A stretch of 60,765 nucleotides of DNA from Spirosoma spitsbergense DSM 19989 (GTDB lineage: Bacteria; Bacteroidota; Bacteroidia; Cytophagales; Spirosomataceae), in the NCBI RefSeq assembly GCF_000374085.1, contig NZ_KB893561.1, forward strand, positions 1-60,765. Direction: 5' to 3'. Under the pieces are notes generated by a model. It saw nothing but the letters and a program-made list of their open reading frames with translations. It was not told the DNA's origin and ran no database searches. A program made the position numbers and the translations under genes. Shown piece by piece: positions 51,595 through 60,765 of the stretch (within the stretch, counting starts at the first letter, position 1; every line of letters begins with the position of its first letter).

Positions 51595-51665
51595 GAAGTA
51601 AACTAGTTGTAAGTAACAGCGGTAAACGTCGCGATTTAGCCAACGAAATCCTATCCGCTACCAAC

Positions 51666-51702
51666 AATATTGGCTGACTTTCGCAGGAAATCAGCCAATA
51701 TT
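51666..51702 (-). terminator. 12-bp stem after the nucleotide-sugar dehydrogenase gene
   Basis: AATATTGGCTGA (51666-51677) pairs perfectly with TCAGCCAATATT (51691-51702). It lies 22 bases after the stop of the minus-strand gene upstream, without a strong T run. Confidence 0.6.
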
Positions 51703-51724
51703 TTGCAAATGCAACAACCAGTTT

Positions 51725-52996
51725 TTAAAGCCGGAGGTCAACAAGGTTTCGATCAAAAATAGATTTAACATCGAATACGATAGATTTCTCATCCCTCTTC
51801 AACCAATTGACATCCAGTTCGAGGAACTGTTTGTGCGCTACCGTCAGAATAATACCATCGTATTTATCAACCCCTATATCATGGATCAACTCAATGCCGT
51901 ACTCCTGCTGCACCTCCTGTGCTGATGCCCAGGGATCATATACGTCTACGGTAAGGCCAAAATCTTTTAACTCGTGGTAAATGTCAATCACTTTTGTGTT
52001 GCGGGTATCGGGGCAATTTTCTTTAAACGTAAACCCCAGAATAAGAATACGGCTCTGTTGAATCTGCGCCCCATTTGCAATCAATTGTTTCAGGGTTTTT
52101 TTTGCGATAAACACCCCCATTCCATCATTCACCAAACGCCCCGACGATATTACCTGCGGGTAGTAGCCCAGACTTTGTGCTTTATGAACCAGGTAATAAG
52201 GATCGACGCCTATGCAGTGTCCACCAACTAAACCGGGTTTAAATTTTAAGAAATTCCACTTAGTAGCGGCCGCGTCAAGTACATCGTTCGTATCAATCCC
52301 CATTTTATCAAATATCAGTGCCAGTTCGTTCACGAACGAAATATTAATGTCGCGCTGGGCATTTTCTATAGCTTTAGCTGCTTCTGCTACTTTAATGGAT
52401 GGAGCCTTGTAAGTACCTGCTTCAATGATGGAGCGGTATAACTGATCGATACGTTCCGCAATTTCATCCGTAGACCCCGACGTGATTTTTATGATCTTCG
52501 TTAACGTTCTTTCTTTATCACCGGGGCTGATTCGTTCGGGTGAGTAGCCACAGAAAAAGTCTTTATTGTAGCTTAGCTTACTCCATTTTTCCAGAACAGG
52601 GACGCAATCTTCTTCCGTACACCCCGGATATACCGTTGATTCGTAGATAACAATGTCTCCTTTTTTCAGCAACTTCCCAACGGAAGCGGATGCGCCGAGG
52701 AGATAACTTAAGTCGGGTTTTTTATAGGCGTCAATGGGCGTGGGTACGGTGATGATGAAGACGATACAGTCCTTCAAATCGTACACATCGCTGGTAAACG
52801 ACAGGAACGACGACTCATCCATCTGCTCTTTACTCATCTCCAGCGTAGCATCGTACCCATCCATCAACTCCCGTACGCGCCCTTCGTCGATGTCGAAACC
52901 CACAACCGGGTATGCCCGCCCGAACGCCACCGCTAGCGGCAACCCCACGTACCCCAACCCAACGATACCGATGGATACTTTTTCCCGGTCAGCCAT
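51725..52996 (-). CDS. UDP-N-acetylhexosamine 6-dehydrogenase (TviB/WbpA-like)
   Basis: NAD-dependent oxidation of UDP-GlcNAc or UDP-GalNAc at C6 for surface polysaccharide. The 423-residue protein starts with VSIGIVGLGYVGLPLAVAFG and has TVPTPIDAYKKPDLS, YESTVYPGCTEEDCVP, GYSPERISPGD and PGLVGGHCIGVDPYYL with the catalytic Cys. These are hallmarks of the TviB/WbpO group. Distinct from ugd at 8-9.5 kb. No sugar-transfer genes surround it, so it probably feeds a polysaccharide locus elsewhere. Substrate sugar cannot be read. Confidence 0.92.
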   Translation of the reverse strand: MADREKVSIGIVGLGYVGLPLAVAFGRAYPVVGFDIDEGRVRELMDGYDATLEMSKEQMDESSFLSFTSDVYDLKDCIVFIITVPTPIDAYKKPDLSYLLGASASVGKLLKKGDIVIYESTVYPGCTEEDCVPVLEKWSKLSYNKDFFCGYSPERISPGDKERTLTKIIKITSGSTDEIAERIDQLYRSIIEAGTYKAPSIKVAEAAKAIENAQRDINISFVNELALIFDKMGIDTNDVLDAAATKWNFLKFKPGLVGGHCIGVDPYYLVHKAQSLGYYPQVISSGRLVNDGMGVFIAKKTLKQLIANGAQIQQSRILILGFTFKENCPDTRNTKVIDIYHELKDFGLTVDVYDPWASAQEVQQEYGIELIHDIGVDKYDGIILTVAHKQFLELDVNWLKRDEKSIVFDVKSIFDRNLVDLRL

Positions 52997-53088
52997 GCAA
53001 AAAACAAGTAATAAAGACGGCGTAATTTAGTCATACACCAATCCGCAACATACGAATTACGCGCATGTCGCCCGAATTGGCTATTATT

Positions 53089-53143
53089 GTAAACGAATAC
53101 GTTCCGGATTTCACCAGCGGCATATGGTGTTTAATTCGTTTAC
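53089..53143. promoter_or_regulatory. inverted repeat in the divergent region before folA
   Basis: GTAAACGAAT (53089-53098) pairs with ATTCGTTTAC (53134-53143); CACC and GGTG form an inner stem. It sits in the 226-base region between two divergent genes and could be an operator or an mRNA hairpin. Confidence 0.45.
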
Positions 53144-53222
53144 GAAGTCACCGTACGTCCGGCTAGCCGCTGTAACAAGTTTCCATTTCCAGTGTCTAGC
53201 GAGTGCCCAAAAACTCATCTGA

Positions 53223-53720
53223 ATGACAAAAATTAGTCTTATCGCTGCCGTTGCCCAAAACAAGGTTATCGGCCGTAACAACGACCTTCCCTGGCACCTA
53301 CCCGACGACTCTGCGTATTTTAAACGTAAAACCAGCCATCACCCTATTGTGATGGGCCGCAAATCACTAGATGCCCTGGGAAAACCATTACCCAACCGCA
53401 CGAATATTGTGCTAACCCGCAATCAGGATTTTAGTGCCGACGGCGTAACCATTGTGCATACGCTGGATGAGGCCGTAGCGAGGGCCAAAGCGATTAACCA
53501 GAAAGAAATTTTCATTATCGGGGGAGCCGAAATTTATAGCATGGCTCTGCCTATAGCCACAACCCTCTATCTAACCGAAATTCAGCAGGCATACGAAGGC
53601 GATGCTTATTTCCCGGATTTTGACAAAAATGAGTGGCAGGAAGTCAGTCGCCAGCCGCATTCAGCCGATGAGCGGCACGCCGTGGCTTTCGACTTTGTAG
53701 AGTATGAACGCAGACCCTGA
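53223..53720 (+). CDS. folA: dihydrofolate reductase
   Basis: NADPH-dependent reduction of dihydrofolate to tetrahydrofolate. The 165-residue protein has family motifs ISLIAAVAQNKVIGRNNDLPW, then HLPDDSAYFK (acidic residue for substrate), VMGRKS, TNIVLTRN and FIIGGAEIY (Gly pair of the cofactor loop). Start and length are normal. It is divergent from the nucleotide-sugar dehydrogenase and converges on the histidine kinase with a 52-base gap. thyA is not adjacent. Confidence 0.95.
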   Translation: MTKISLIAAVAQNKVIGRNNDLPWHLPDDSAYFKRKTSHHPIVMGRKSLDALGKPLPNRTNIVLTRNQDFSADGVTIVHTLDEAVARAKAINQKEIFIIGGAEIYSMALPIATTLYLTEIQQAYEGDAYFPDFDKNEWQEVSRQPHSADERHAVAFDFVEYERRP

Positions 53721-53772
53721 ACGGTAGCGTTTAAACGTATTATCGACTGCCCACAAAGAATCGGGTTTGCGG

Positions 53773-55683
53773 TTAGGCGTTTGCCGGTAATGTCAGTACG
53801 AATTCGGTAAACTGCCCTTCTTCACTTGTCACGGTTAGGAATCCATTATGCCCCTTCTTCACGATATCATAGCTGAGCGACAGGCCCAGACCAGTACCCT
53901 GCCCGGTAGGTTTGGTGGTGAAGAACGGCTGAAAAATCTTTTGCCTGATGGCCTTTGGAATACCAATTCCATTATCGCGGATTGTTATGCTTAGCTGATC
54001 TGCTTCTCGGCTTGTTTTGACCGACACTTCCGGATAATAGTCGGAGGGGGCTTGTTGCTGGCGTTTCTGTACGGCGTAAAATGCGTTATTGAACAGATTC
54101 AGGAAAACCTGCCCTATTTCCTGCGGTACCAGCATTACCGGACTCAATCCAGCGTCGAACTGGGTGGTTAGTTTCACCTCAATAGACTTATCTCTGGACC
54201 GAACACCATGGTAAGCCAGTTTCAAATATTCTTCAGTCAGCAGGTTTATATCCGTACGCTCTTTCTGTCCCCCACTGGGCCGGGCATGCTCTAGCATCCC
54301 TTTAATAATGGCCGAAGCCCGATTTCCGTGCTGGTTTATTTTTTGAAGATTCTGCTGCACATCGCCTAACAAGTCATTTTCCAGTTCCTCATCGCGTACC
54401 GCATTCTGGCGATTCTCCATCAACTCGGTGACTAATTCTGAACTGACTTCCGAAAAATTATTGACAAAATTTAGTGGATTTTGAATTTCATGCGCAATAC
54501 CAGCTGTAAGCTCGCCCAGAGAAGCCATCTTCTCGGCCTGGATAAGTTGCGTTTGGGTTGTTTTCAATTGGGTCAATGTTAGTTGAAGGGCTTCTTTCTG
54601 CTCACTCAACTGCCGATTAGCCAGTTGCTTTGACCGGTTATTACGGGTTAGGATGAGCGAAAAAGCTACTAAAAGGGCTATGCAGCCAATTAAGACCAAC
54701 GCAAATTGTTGCTGACGCCGACCCTCCTGATCGCGCAGTTCCTGCTCTTTCGTTAACAATTTAATCTGAGCTTCTTTCTTGAGCAGACTCTGCTGGTACT
54801 GCAACGAAGCCAGACGCCGAGTGGTAGCTTCGGCAGTCAGGCTGTCCTTGTAAACACTGTATTGTAAGTAATACCGATAGGCCTGCGCATAATCACCCTC
54901 TTTGGCAAACGCCTTACTCAACTCCTGGCTAGAGTCACGAAGTTTCTTCCGCGCCGTGATTTGTTGCGCTACTGGCGAATTGCCACCACCAGAACGAATG
55001 AGGGTATCGAGCCAGCGATCAACGAAATCGGGCCTGATATGCGCTTTACGGCTCAAGTCTGGCGTTTGCGGTTGAACAGGCAGAGAAGCCTGGTAATCGG
55101 CGGGATTAGTTGAAAAGGTCCGTTTATCGTGTATTCGTCGCTCCATCGGCGAAGTTGCTTCGGGAGGAAGCGCTGTGGACTCTTTGCTTTTGGCAAGCTT
55201 CGCGCCACTAATACGCATGGAAACATCCAGTGCGTCCATAACAGCAGTAAATACTGAAACCGAAGCAGGGTACTTCTTAGCATTACCATTCAGTATGCGC
55301 CCTACCTGACTCATGGCCCAGCCCGCGTCGCGCAAATCACGGATTTGAATCGCTATCCCTTTGGCTTCCTGCGAAAGAATAGCCGCCTGATCGGGTCGTT
55401 GTTGTTGTAGTCGTATGTTGGCTAACTGACACAATGCTACTACCTGACCAGGCAAGTAAGCCAGTTTACGGGCCGAACTAAGGAGCGTGTCGGCTGCCTC
55501 AACAGAGTTGATATTCCTCCTTAGTGCTCCTTTCAGGCGGCTGATCTCCTCATTTCCTGAAGGTCGTACTGGTTGCCCCGATGTGCTGTCTGGCTGTATG
55601 GACTGTGCCCATGCATGAAGTACGTTCAGTTGTAAAAACAATACGAGACAGGCGCTAACGCCAACGTAAAAAAGTTGCTTCAT
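53773..55683 (-). CDS. sensor histidine kinase with TPR-like periplasmic part
   Basis: A 636-residue membrane kinase. A signal peptide (MKQLFYVGVSACLVLFLQLN) is followed by about 300 residues of helical, TPR-like repeats, one clear membrane helix at 328-346 (LVLIGCIALLVAFSLILTR), a coiled coil, and a kinase core: His398 in AGIAHEIQNPLNF, N box NLFNNAFYAVQ, G1 DNGIGIPKAI, F box FFTTKP, G2 GTGLGLSLSYDI. The HisKA domain with His-Glu and the 30-residue acidic insert (ENRQNAVRDEELENDLL) after it fit the Bacteroidota HPK4-like group. No response regulator adjoins; the two single-domain ones at 18 kb are candidates. Confidence 0.92.
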   Translation of the reverse strand: MKQLFYVGVSACLVLFLQLNVLHAWAQSIQPDSTSGQPVRPSGNEEISRLKGALRRNINSVEAADTLLSSARKLAYLPGQVVALCQLANIRLQQQRPDQAAILSQEAKGIAIQIRDLRDAGWAMSQVGRILNGNAKKYPASVSVFTAVMDALDVSMRISGAKLAKSKESTALPPEATSPMERRIHDKRTFSTNPADYQASLPVQPQTPDLSRKAHIRPDFVDRWLDTLIRSGGGNSPVAQQITARKKLRDSSQELSKAFAKEGDYAQAYRYYLQYSVYKDSLTAEATTRRLASLQYQQSLLKKEAQIKLLTKEQELRDQEGRRQQQFALVLIGCIALLVAFSLILTRNNRSKQLANRQLSEQKEALQLTLTQLKTTQTQLIQAEKMASLGELTAGIAHEIQNPLNFVNNFSEVSSELVTELMENRQNAVRDEELENDLLGDVQQNLQKINQHGNRASAIIKGMLEHARPSGGQKERTDINLLTEEYLKLAYHGVRSRDKSIEVKLTTQFDAGLSPVMLVPQEIGQVFLNLFNNAFYAVQKRQQQAPSDYYPEVSVKTSREADQLSITIRDNGIGIPKAIRQKIFQPFFTTKPTGQGTGLGLSLSYDIVKKGHNGFLTVTSEEGQFTEFVLTLPANA

Positions 55684-55782
55684 AGGTGGTTACTCAACAA
55701 ACCATACACTTCCTATTTTTTATCTCCTGAAACCAGTAGCCGTGCTTACGCAATTCAATACAAGTATACCCCGAAAATACGT

Positions 55783-55847
55783 AAACCGTACGCGGGTGGC
55801 CCAGCCAAAAGTTCGGAACTCCCGGCCGGGCCACCCGCGTACGGTTT
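55783..55847 (-). terminator. 20-bp perfect stem between the GH3 and kinase genes
   Basis: Arms 55783-55802 and 55828-55847 are perfectly complementary over 20 bp, with CGTACG-containing ends and a 25-base loop. It lies after the stop of the GH3 gene and before the kinase start, so it ends GH3 transcription and separates the two units. Confidence 0.75.
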
Positions 55848-55864
55848 GGCTTTATCTTAGGTAC

Positions 55865-58204
55865 TTACTTCAGGCTCATTACCGCCTGCTTATACTTAGC
55901 CGTGCGGGCATCCTGAATGACACCTTTCCAGTTCAGGCCAAAGCCAAAATCGTACGCATTCCCGTCCGAATCACGATACGGAGTCATGTCGCGGGGCACG
56001 TCTTCGGCCTGGGCTTCTACGGTTTTCATATCGGCGGGCATCTGCATGGGGAGTAAGGCAGAGGGTTCGTGCTCACCCGTCAGGATGTCCAGCAATGCCT
56101 GGTCCTGTACCCCGAAATGGGCCAGAATCGCGTTCGATTCCTTTTCAAACTCACCAACAACCGTCGGGTTCGATACCTGTAGCGCTACAATGACGGGCTT
56201 GCCATTCATTTTGGCGTAGGTTTCCGTTACCATACCCAGATCGGCCGTGTTAACTGTTTTCGCCGTTTTACCCGAGTAGGTACGGTTTGTGAACGTCTCC
56301 AGCGGATCGCCACCGGCAATACTTGGGTCGCGGGTGCCCTGAGCGGTATAGTCGCCGTACTGTAAACTAACCGGAACGTAGCCCCTACCGCCCGCTTTGG
56401 CATCGGGAATGCTGTACCCGCCCCCCGAATCCGGACTGCGGACAAACACCAGCGCGTAATCGGCTTCGGCCGGGTTGTCGGTTACGGTGAAGTATTTTTT
56501 TACGATGGTCAGGTTAACCGGATACTCCAGTTTTTCGGGCATATCCATTCCCAGAAAGTTACGACCCGCAGGCGTAAATCGTTTGGGTATATACACCGTT
56601 TTGCCTCTGGTGAGCGGCAGGGCGTTGGCTTTATTCTTTAGCATCACCACCGATTCCAGTTGGGCCTGATACCCGGCATTCATGAAATCGGCGTTACCCA
56701 CCGTTTTTTGTGACGCCTGCGGGTCCAGGTACGGATTTTCAAACAGCCCGGTACGGATTATATTTTTGAGCAGCCGAACCGCCGATTGCTCAAAACGGGT
56801 ACGCATGAATTTTTCCCCGTGTTCGGTAACACCCATCTGATAAGCCGCAATTACCGGCCCTGATTCATTATTGCCACCAAACTGGTCTACCCCATTCATC
56901 AGGATTTTGTAGTGTCGCTGCGGAATTGTCAACTTCTCGACTCCCCACGATTTCCCGGTCAGAAACACATCTACCGCCGTTTCGTCGGCCGTAATAAGCC
57001 AATCGGTACAAACAACGCCATCATACTTGTATTGCGTACGAAGCAGGTCGTGAATGATGTATTTGTTGTAGCTGTTACCCACGTTTTCGCCGTATTTTTT
57101 GTCCTGATTAAACGAAATGGTGTAGTACGGCATCACGGCCGAAGCCATCCCGGTTTTACCGTTCAGTTTAAAGGCACCATTGATAAAAGGCAGCAAATGG
57201 GTCATCATGTTATTGCCGGGATATACCGCGTATTTACCATAGCCGTAGTGCGCATCACGCCCACCCTCGCCAGAGCCGCCCCCCGGCCAGTGCTTCACCA
57301 TCGCATTGACGCTGTTGTAGCCCCAGCCACCCGTAATTTCGCGGGCACCGGTTGAAGTCTGGAACCCGTCGATGTACGCACGGGCCATGTCGGTAGCCAG
57401 TTTGGGGTCCTCGCCGAAGGTGCCGCTTACGCGATTCCAGCGCGGGTCGGTGGCAATGTCGACTTGGGGGGAAAGGGCCGTAGCGATGCCCAAGGCCCGG
57501 TATTCGGTAGCCGCAATCTGACCAAATTTCTGTACCAGATCGGGGTTGAACGTAGCGGCCAGCCCCAGCGAACCGGGCCACATCGAAATAGTCCCGCCGG
57601 AACCAGCGTTAAATTCGGCATCGGCCCGGGTGCCATGCCGGGGGTCGGAGCTGCTGTTTATGGGAATACCCAGTCCCAGCCCTTCCACCAGGGCCTGCGC
57701 GTTGTTGTTCCATTCGGCAGCCGCTTCCGGACTTTGTACCGACGTTATCAATACGTGGCGTACATTATCCTTAGTCAGAAACTCCTTTTGCTGGTCCGAC
57801 AAATCGGACACCTTAACACCACTCTGGGCAAAGACTTTTCCGTTGTATGTCCCGGCAAAGGGGCCACCCGCTGCGGCAGGAATGGGTTGGTGTTTACTGT
57901 AGAGCATCAGTCCGGCAATCTGATCGATGCTCATCTGAGCGGCCAGATCCTTCGCCCGAACATCGGCCGACAACCGCCAATCTTCATATTTATCCAGCTT
58001 GCCGTTTCTGTTCAGGTCTTTGAAGGACAGCCCCTTATCGGTCAGAATTTTAATGCCGGAAGCGGGCGCATAGCCTACCGTTTGCCCTCCTTTATTTGTC
58101 ACTTTTGTCCAGTTTCCGGTTTTTGTTCCGGTCCCGTTCTGGCCAAACAGCAAGGAGGTAGAGAGGAGGCCCATCAGGCCGAGGTATGTGATTTTTTTCA
58201 TCAT
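55865..58204 (-). CDS. glycoside hydrolase family 3 (beta-glucosidase/xylosidase type)
   Basis: Exported 779-residue enzyme that removes terminal beta-linked sugars from oligosaccharides. Signal peptide ends LLFGQ. Near residue 63 is a calcium-loop-like motif, DLNRNGKLDKYEDW. The (beta/alpha)8 domain holds VKHWPGGG (substrate contact) and nucleophile Asp401 in GVVCTDWLITADE. A beta-sandwich follows, then a C-terminal fibronectin-like part (PMQMPADMKTVEAQAEDVPRDM). The next upstream gene is an esterase, suggesting a plant cell-wall function. The precise sugar cannot be read. Confidence 0.9.
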   Translation of the reverse strand: MMKKITYLGLMGLLSTSLLFGQNGTGTKTGNWTKVTNKGGQTVGYAPASGIKILTDKGLSFKDLNRNGKLDKYEDWRLSADVRAKDLAAQMSIDQIAGLMLYSKHQPIPAAAGGPFAGTYNGKVFAQSGVKVSDLSDQQKEFLTKDNVRHVLITSVQSPEAAAEWNNNAQALVEGLGLGIPINSSSDPRHGTRADAEFNAGSGGTISMWPGSLGLAATFNPDLVQKFGQIAATEYRALGIATALSPQVDIATDPRWNRVSGTFGEDPKLATDMARAYIDGFQTSTGAREITGGWGYNSVNAMVKHWPGGGSGEGGRDAHYGYGKYAVYPGNNMMTHLLPFINGAFKLNGKTGMASAVMPYYTISFNQDKKYGENVGNSYNKYIIHDLLRTQYKYDGVVCTDWLITADETAVDVFLTGKSWGVEKLTIPQRHYKILMNGVDQFGGNNESGPVIAAYQMGVTEHGEKFMRTRFEQSAVRLLKNIIRTGLFENPYLDPQASQKTVGNADFMNAGYQAQLESVVMLKNKANALPLTRGKTVYIPKRFTPAGRNFLGMDMPEKLEYPVNLTIVKKYFTVTDNPAEADYALVFVRSPDSGGGYSIPDAKAGGRGYVPVSLQYGDYTAQGTRDPSIAGGDPLETFTNRTYSGKTAKTVNTADLGMVTETYAKMNGKPVIVALQVSNPTVVGEFEKESNAILAHFGVQDQALLDILTGEHEPSALLPMQMPADMKTVEAQAEDVPRDMTPYRDSDGNAYDFGFGLNWKGVIQDARTAKYKQAVMSLK

Positions 58205-58530
58205 AGTTGGCAGGTAATTAACGCAGGTTACGTCATGGGAATAAATTACAGAATTGTTTTCTGCTCCATCCGCGTCGACATGGGCAGATTCAGGAACGCA
58301 CCGGCGAAGGATTCAGTTGCTTGGGCGTCTGTACTTACCCTTCCCCGGTAACGACACCGTTTGATGTCGTTACCGTCACTATACCCGTCTTAATGCTATT
58401 TTAAGGAATGTACGTCTCTTCATTAATCAAGGTATTGGCACACCTTTCTGAGTTTTAAAAAAAAACAGGAGACAATCAGGGAAGGAGTTTCCCCAATAAT
58501 ACGGGATACGAACAGAGGATTTGTTATCCG
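58205..58530. other. 326-base gap with a hairpin
   Basis: Lies between the GH3 start and the esterase stop. It holds the stem at 58347-58374, an A-rich tract near 58460 and no gene that I can support. Confidence 0.6.
58347..58374 (-). terminator. 10-bp stem after the esterase gene
   Basis: GGTAACGACA (58347-58356) pairs with TGTCGTTACC (58365-58374), with an 8-base loop and no T run. Probable terminator of the minus-strand esterase gene. Confidence 0.5.
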
Positions 58531-59673
58531 TTAGTTGAATAATAGTGGTACATATTCATTCAGGTACTGCCGCCAGTTGATCCAGGTATGGCCACCCGAT
58601 GATTCTTTATACTGGTATTTGATGTTGTGCCGGTCGAGCAGAGCCAGCGTTTTTTTGTTGGCATCCATCACAAAATCATCCTTGCCGATGGACACCCAGA
58701 ATAGCTTCTTGCCTTTGTTGAACGATGGGTCATTCAGCACCTTCGCGTATTTTGTCTCCGCTTCGTCAATAGATGGCCCAAAAAAGCCGGAACTGAAAAC
58801 ACCCACGTAATCGAACAGTTCGGGATGTGTCATCGTCACGTCCAGCGTTTGAAAACCACCCATACTTAATCCGGCCAGGGCTCTGTCTTCGGGTTTGTTC
58901 AAGGTCCGGTACGTTTTCTCCACCATGGGCATTACGTCTTTCAGCAACTCGCTACTAAACAAATCCCGCATCTGGTTCATGGTCTGTGCATTGGGCATAC
59001 CTGTTTGCGGGGGCAGCGGCATGCTCCCATTGGGCATCACCACAACCATAGGTCTGGCTTTTCCAGCAGCAATCAGATTGTCTATAATGAACCCGGCCCG
59101 GCCAATGCTGTTCCAACCCGAATCATCATCGCCAGCCCCGTGAAGCAGATAAAATACGGGGTATTTGGCGTTCCCTTTATCGTAGCCCGGTGGCGTATAT
59201 ACGTGCATCCGGCGCATCATGCCCAACGTACTGGATGGATACCATACCTCCCGCACTTCGCCGTGAGGCACCATTTTATTGTCTTCAAAAGCCGTTTCGG
59301 GACCGGGTACGGTCATTACATTTTCGATACTGCTGATACCCTGCTTGATAACCGGATTTTTAGGATCTGCCGTCCGCACACCATCCACCACCAGCGTGTA
59401 GGTGTAGTAGTCGGGGCGAAGCGGGCCAACGATCGTTGACCAAACGCCAAGATCGTTTTTGATAAGGTTGACTGGTTTATTAGACCCCGTAAAATCGCCG
59501 GATACGGTTACTTCGCTGGCTTTGGGGGCGTAAATCTGAATAGCAACCCGCTTGTCGTCCATCACCTTAGGTGATTTGAGCGTATCATTCGGGGTCGGCT
59601 GTCGCTGGGGTGCCTGCGCCAGCAGGCCGGATACCAGCAGAGAAGCACACAGGGTCATTAAAGTAAAGCGCAT
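58531..59673 (-). CDS. secreted esterase (XynZ/Fes-type) with N-terminal E-set domain
   Basis: Exported 380-residue alpha/beta hydrolase. Signal [21 protein letters not shown]. Residues 40-120 are an E-set/CBM48-like sandwich ([21 protein letters not shown]). Residues 135-380 are the esterase domain of the feruloyl/enterochelin esterase group: [13 protein letters not shown], nucleophile Ser in [10 protein letters not shown], and His in [15 protein letters not shown] at the end. These are the motifs of acetyl-xylan or feruloyl esterases. A GH3 gene follows on the same strand, so the pair may cleave decorated plant hemicellulose. Confidence 0.9.
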   Translation of the reverse strand: MRFTLMTLCASLLVSGLLAQAPQRQPTPNDTLKSPKVMDDKRVAIQIYAPKASEVTVSGDFTGSNKPVNLIKNDLGVWSTIVGPLRPDYYTYTLVVDGVRTADPKNPVIKQGISSIENVMTVPGPETAFEDNKMVPHGEVREVWYPSSTLGMMRRMHVYTPPGYDKGNAKYPVFYLLHGAGDDDSGWNSIGRAGFIIDNLIAAGKARPMVVVMPNGSMPLPPQTGMPNAQTMNQMRDLFSSELLKDVMPMVEKTYRTLNKPEDRALAGLSMGGFQTLDVTMTHPELFDYVGVFSSGFFGPSIDEAETKYAKVLNDPSFNKGKKLFWVSIGKDDFVMDANKKTLALLDRHNIKYQYKESSGGHTWINWRQYLNEYVPLLFN

Positions 59674-59909
59674 AGGTCTGGTTTTTTTACGATTAGATTA
59701 AAAGGAAACGGGGCATATCTCGTGCAGGCATACCCCGCCATACGTTTGCCTGTCTTATAAAACAAAACCGAACAAAATCATTTATTTACTCGCATCGGCT
59801 GAATCCGGGCATTGCTCCACCCAGCACGAACGGGCAGAACCTAACTGCCTGTACCGTTGATAACGCAACTGGCACGAATACGGCGTTGCTCCGAAAAGGC
59901 GTTTATCAT

Positions 59910-60509
59910 TTATTGCAGGGCTTCCGCAACGGCCCGTAACACTTTAGCCGAAACACGCTCTTTGAAATTCGGGTTGATGTGTTCGTATTTGATAACACCC
60001 TTCGTATCGAGAACGAACACGGCGGGTACGGGCAGTAAACCATCTTTATTTTTGCCACCACTACTTTTCAGCAGCATATCGGCATTTTTGGCGGCCGCTT
60101 TAAAAGCCAGTCCAAACCCTTTGGCCGCCGTTAAATCGGCATCGGAGAGCAGTGTATAGTTTAGTTCGCTTTTTTCGTAGGTATTTTTCAGACCCTCCGG
60201 TGCATCGGTACTAATGGCAATCATCTGGTAGCCCAACCGATCCATATCGGACTGAAGCAACCTGAGTTCGGCCAGGTGCGTGGTGCAGTATGGACACCAG
60301 CCACCCCTATAAAAAACCAGCAGGGTCGGTTTTTTGGCGATTTCACTTTTCAAGCTTACCGTCTCGCCCTTCACTGTACGCAGTTGTACAGCAGGAATCG
60401 TTTCGCCCACCAGCAGCGGACTAATGTCTTCGGGTTTTTCGGGTATATCGGGGGCAATGGTTGTAAAGGAAAATAAAGCCAGCAGGCTAATCAGCAGCAT
60501 GTGTTTCAT
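59910..60509 (-). CDS. exported peroxiredoxin-like protein (AhpC/TSA family)
   Basis: A 199-residue thioredoxin-fold protein with signal peptide (MKHMLLISLLALFSFTTIA). The CxxC motif is in YRGGWCPYCTTHLAELR, at about residue 90, as in peroxiredoxins of the BCP/PrxQ group. The remaining AhpC/TSA fold is seen in GYQMIAISTDAPEG and PAVFVLDTKGVIKYEHINPN. It may reduce periplasmic hydroperoxides or act as a thiol reductase. It is not in a run with neighbours: 236 bases separate it from the esterase start. Confidence 0.88.
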   Translation of the reverse strand: MKHMLLISLLALFSFTTIAPDIPEKPEDISPLLVGETIPAVQLRTVKGETVSLKSEIAKKPTLLVFYRGGWCPYCTTHLAELRLLQSDMDRLGYQMIAISTDAPEGLKNTYEKSELNYTLLSDADLTAAKGFGLAFKAAAKNADMLLKSSGGKNKDGLLPVPAVFVLDTKGVIKYEHINPNFKERVSAKVLRAVAEALQ

Positions 60510-60765
60510 ATAGATGGTCGTTGTGCCGGGCAGCCTCCTCTATTCGTGAAGGCTGCGTCGACGGTCGATTTCGCAAGTTAGTGAATCCTGGCACCTTCGG
60601 GCCATACTACCGCAGCAGACAGTTTGGCCTGTCGATACTTAGGCAAGACAGATTATATACCTGACCTAAGTACAGGACAAAAGTGGTACAAGGTGGCCAA
60701 CAGGTTGGCCTTTAAGGATTCTATCGCGCAGTTCATCTAAACCGTGACGGAATAAACTAAACAAC
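60510..60765. other. 256-base right edge without a clear gene
   Basis: A minus-strand frame is open from a TAG stop (at 60666-60668) to the edge. It would end in ELRDRILKGQPVGH followed by LVPLLSCT, and could be the last 30 residues of a gene outside the window, but it resembles no family I know. GGCCAAC and GTTGGCC at 60695-60710 form a short stem. Confidence 0.3.

Noticed and set aside
57464..58351. Plus-strand open frame of 295 codons
   Set aside because: Antisense to the GH3 gene. Basic and low-complexity translation with no family signal.
1..60765. tRNA or rRNA genes
   Set aside because: I found no cloverleaf-like segments or rRNA sequence on either strand by eye; a tRNA search tool would be decisive.

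Overview
The window looks like a chromosomal segment of an aerobic Bacteroidota in the Cytophagales, most like Spirosoma and its relatives. The evidence is the TAnnTTTG-type -7 promoter boxes, a type IX secretion C-terminal domain, cell-surface lipoproteins, Bacteroidota-style gene families and roughly 50 % GC. The genus is an inference. I see no tRNA, rRNA, CRISPR array, phage or plasmid backbone. The only mobile element is the end of an IS4-type transposase gene at the left edge.

Layout. 1-6.3 kb: transposase remnant, Xaa-Pro aminopeptidase, S8 protease, hldD, a queD-like gene and lpxB. 6.3-9.6 kb: Crp/Fnr regulator, UDP-xylose synthase and UDP-glucose dehydrogenase. 9.9-12.9 kb: acyl-CoA dehydrogenase, a GlsB/YeaQ membrane protein, pgeF and a small secreted protein. 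13.2-18.1 kb: a class B1 metallo-beta-lactamase, a LysR regulator, threonine synthase, trhO and a deoxynucleoside kinase. 18-20.4 kb: two single-domain response regulators, an unknown protein, a 37-residue membrane protein and a candidate small RNA. 20.4-24.6 kb: a YheT-type hydrolase, a fused phosphoserine phosphatase/phosphoglycerate dehydrogenase, and serC. 24.7-33.3 kb: a barrel protein, queA, ispD, a group II decarboxylase, MeaB, and a cupredoxin with a beta-propeller protein. 33.3-38.6 kb: acidic disordered proteins, a surface lipoprotein and a T9SS cargo protein. 38.8-48.6 kb: mnmA, a DUF1080 protein, a HAD phosphatase, agmatine deiminase, two parvulin-type foldases and MoxR. 48.7-60.8 kb: an ABC ATPase, an aldehyde dehydrogenase with an altered active site, a UDP-HexNAc dehydrogenase, folA, a histidine kinase, a GH3 glycosidase, an esterase and a peroxiredoxin.

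Genes that work together. The SerB-SerA fusion and SerC cover all three steps of serine synthesis. lpxB, hldD, ugd, UXS and the UDP-HexNAc dehydrogenase serve lipid A, core and surface polysaccharide. queD, queA, mnmA and trhO all act toward modification of the tRNA wobble base. The GH3 enzyme and the esterase suggest plant-polysaccharide use. The two foldases serve the outer membrane.

The most unusual signal is not a gene. At seven places between 4.9 and 47.7 kb, the short gap between two co-directional genes is filled with short tandem repeats, most with a 7- or 14-base period. They are usually arranged as an inverted repeat that ends at, or runs over, the downstream start codon. The repeat words differ from locus to locus while the architecture is the same. 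The other intergenic gaps hold very long and often perfect stems of 20-31 bp. An apparently orphan promoter-to-terminator unit near 20.2 kb is the best small-RNA candidate.
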